Below, piece after piece: positions 5,621 to 6,341 of a stretch of DNA of 6,341 nt. The DNA comes from Acidobacteriota bacterium (GTDB lineage Bacteria > Acidobacteriota > Polarisedimenticolia > Gp22-AA2). The translations under genes were made by a program, and so were the position numbers. Numbering within the stretch: position 1 is the first letter of the stretch; each line of letters opens with the position of its first letter. Under the pieces are notes generated by a model that was given only the letters and a program-made list of their open reading frames with translations, did no database searches and was not told the origin of the DNA. The stretch covers positions 1-6,341 of the forward strand of contig JAPUIN010000165.1 in assembly GCA_027297005.1 (NCBI GenBank), given 5' to 3'.

Positions 5621-6341
5621 CGAACGAAGCGCGCCGCGCGGGCGCGGTCCGCGTGGCGGTGATCGGGGTCGGCAGCCTGGGCCAGCATCACGCCCGCATT
5701 CTCGCCGGTCTGCCCGGGGCGGAACTCGTTGCTGTGGTCGACCGCGATCCGGAACGCGCCCGGGCTATCGGCGCGCGCTACTCCGTGCCGGCCCTGACCG
5801 ATCCGCGTGATCTTCCCGGGGATGTGGAAGCGGTCACCGTGGCGGTCCCGACCGTGATGCATCACGATGTCGCCTGCATGAGCCTCGAGGCCGGCAGGGC
5901 CGTCCTTGTCGAGAAGCCGATGACCGCCACTCTCGAGGAGGCCGAGGCGCTGGTCGAGGCGGGGGAGCGGGCCGGGCGTCCGGTCCTCGTCGGCCACACG
6001 GAGCGCTTCAATCCGGCGGTGCGGGCAGCGGCCGCCCACATTCGTGATCCGCGGTTCATCGAATCGCATCGCCTCGGCGTGTTCACCGCCCGCAGTACCG
6101 ATGTCGATGTCGTGCTGGATCTCATGATTCATGATCTCGACGTGATCCTGAGTCTGGTTCCATCCGAGGTGGCCGATGTGGAGGCGGTGGGGGTCAACGC
6201 GCTCACCGACAAGGCGGACATCGCCAACGCGCGCCTCCGGTTTAAGAATGGCTGTGTGGCGAACGTCACTGCCAGCCGCATTAGCACCGACCGTGTACGC
6301 AAGCTCCGCGTCTTCGAGTCACATTCCTATGTGTCGATCGA
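5617..6341 (+). CDS. Gfo/Idh/MocA-family NAD(P)-dependent oxidoreductase, GnnA-like (3' partial)
   Basis: The frame is open to the window end (241 codons plus two bases), so the C-terminus is missing. Taking the CTG at 5617 as residue 1, a Rossmann nucleotide-binding fold starts at VRVAVIGVGSLG (11-22, GxGxxG). The family EKP motif is at 99-101, where Lys100 is the expected catalytic/cofactor-binding lysine. GHTERFNPAV is at 126-135, and a histidine-containing active-site helix has MIHDLDV (170-176). These identify the Gfo/Idh/MocA family, which oxidises or reduces sugar hydroxyls. The position immediately after lpxA, and the GHxERFNPAV motif, suggest UDP-GlcNAc 3-dehydrogenase (GnnA), which supplies 3-keto-UDP-GlcNAc to the aminotransferase GnnB. 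That specific role is inferred; another sugar-nucleotide dehydrogenase is possible. No ATG exists near the start. CTG at 5617 overlaps the lpxA stop by four bases and has a good ribosome site; GTG at 5653 is the alternative but leaves a minimal N-terminus. Confidence 0.88.
   Translation, partial: MTNEARRAGAVRVAVIGVGSLGQHHARILAGLPGAELVAVVDRDPERARAIGARYSVPALTDPRDLPGDVEAVTVAVPTVMHHDVACMSLEAGRAVLVEKPMTATLEEAEALVEAGERAGRPVLVGHTERFNPAVRAAAAHIRDPRFIESHRLGVFTARSTDVDVVLDLMIHDLDVILSLVPSEVADVEAVGVNALTDKADIANARLRFKNGCVANVTASRISTDRVRKLRVFESHSYVSI

Overview
The window is a tightly packed, all-plus-strand operon for building the Gram-negative outer membrane: bamA (5' end cut off) - skp/ompH - lpxD - fabZ - lpxA - a Gfo/Idh/MocA-family oxidoreductase gene (3' end cut off). 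The bamA-skp-lpxD-fabZ-lpxA order matches the classical proteobacterial cluster. The sequence is GC-rich by eye, with strong G/C at third codon positions and frequent GTG starts. The source is therefore a diderm, LPS-making bacterium. The phylum cannot be fixed from the window: an acidobacterial, deltaproteobacterial-type or related uncultured lineage would fit, but this is a guess.

Layout: 1-2562 encodes most of BamA, the outer-membrane beta-barrel insertase: the end of POTRA1, POTRA2-5 and the complete barrel. It carries two large insertions, a roughly 88-residue highly charged segment inside POTRA3 and about ten tandem EF-hand-loop-like repeats in barrel loop 6. A 79-base gap follows, containing an extended -10 promoter-like element and a strong Shine-Dalgarno. 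Next are the periplasmic chaperone Skp (2642-3202), LpxD (3240-4346), FabZ (4365-4838) and LpxA (4835-5620, overlapping fabZ by four bases). The oxidoreductase probably starts at a CTG overlapping the lpxA stop and runs off the end of the window.

How they work together: Skp carries unfolded outer-membrane proteins across the periplasm and BamA folds them into the membrane. FabZ acts in the fatty-acid cycle that supplies 3-hydroxyacyl-ACP, the donor used by both LpxA (first lipid A step) and LpxD (third step). The catalytic residues of LpxA, LpxD and FabZ are all visible. The oxidoreductase sits where lpxB lies in E. coli. It resembles UDP-GlcNAc 3-dehydrogenase (GnnA), so this organism may make lipid A on a 2,3-diamino sugar with amide-linked acyl chains at both positions. 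The aminotransferase that would confirm this lies outside the window.

The most unusual feature is the BamA loop 6. Calcium-site-like repeats follow an altered VRGF motif (here LRVF), and the only two cysteines of the visible protein lie inside the repeat array, mirroring the loop 6 cysteine pair of E. coli BamA in a completely different sequence context.
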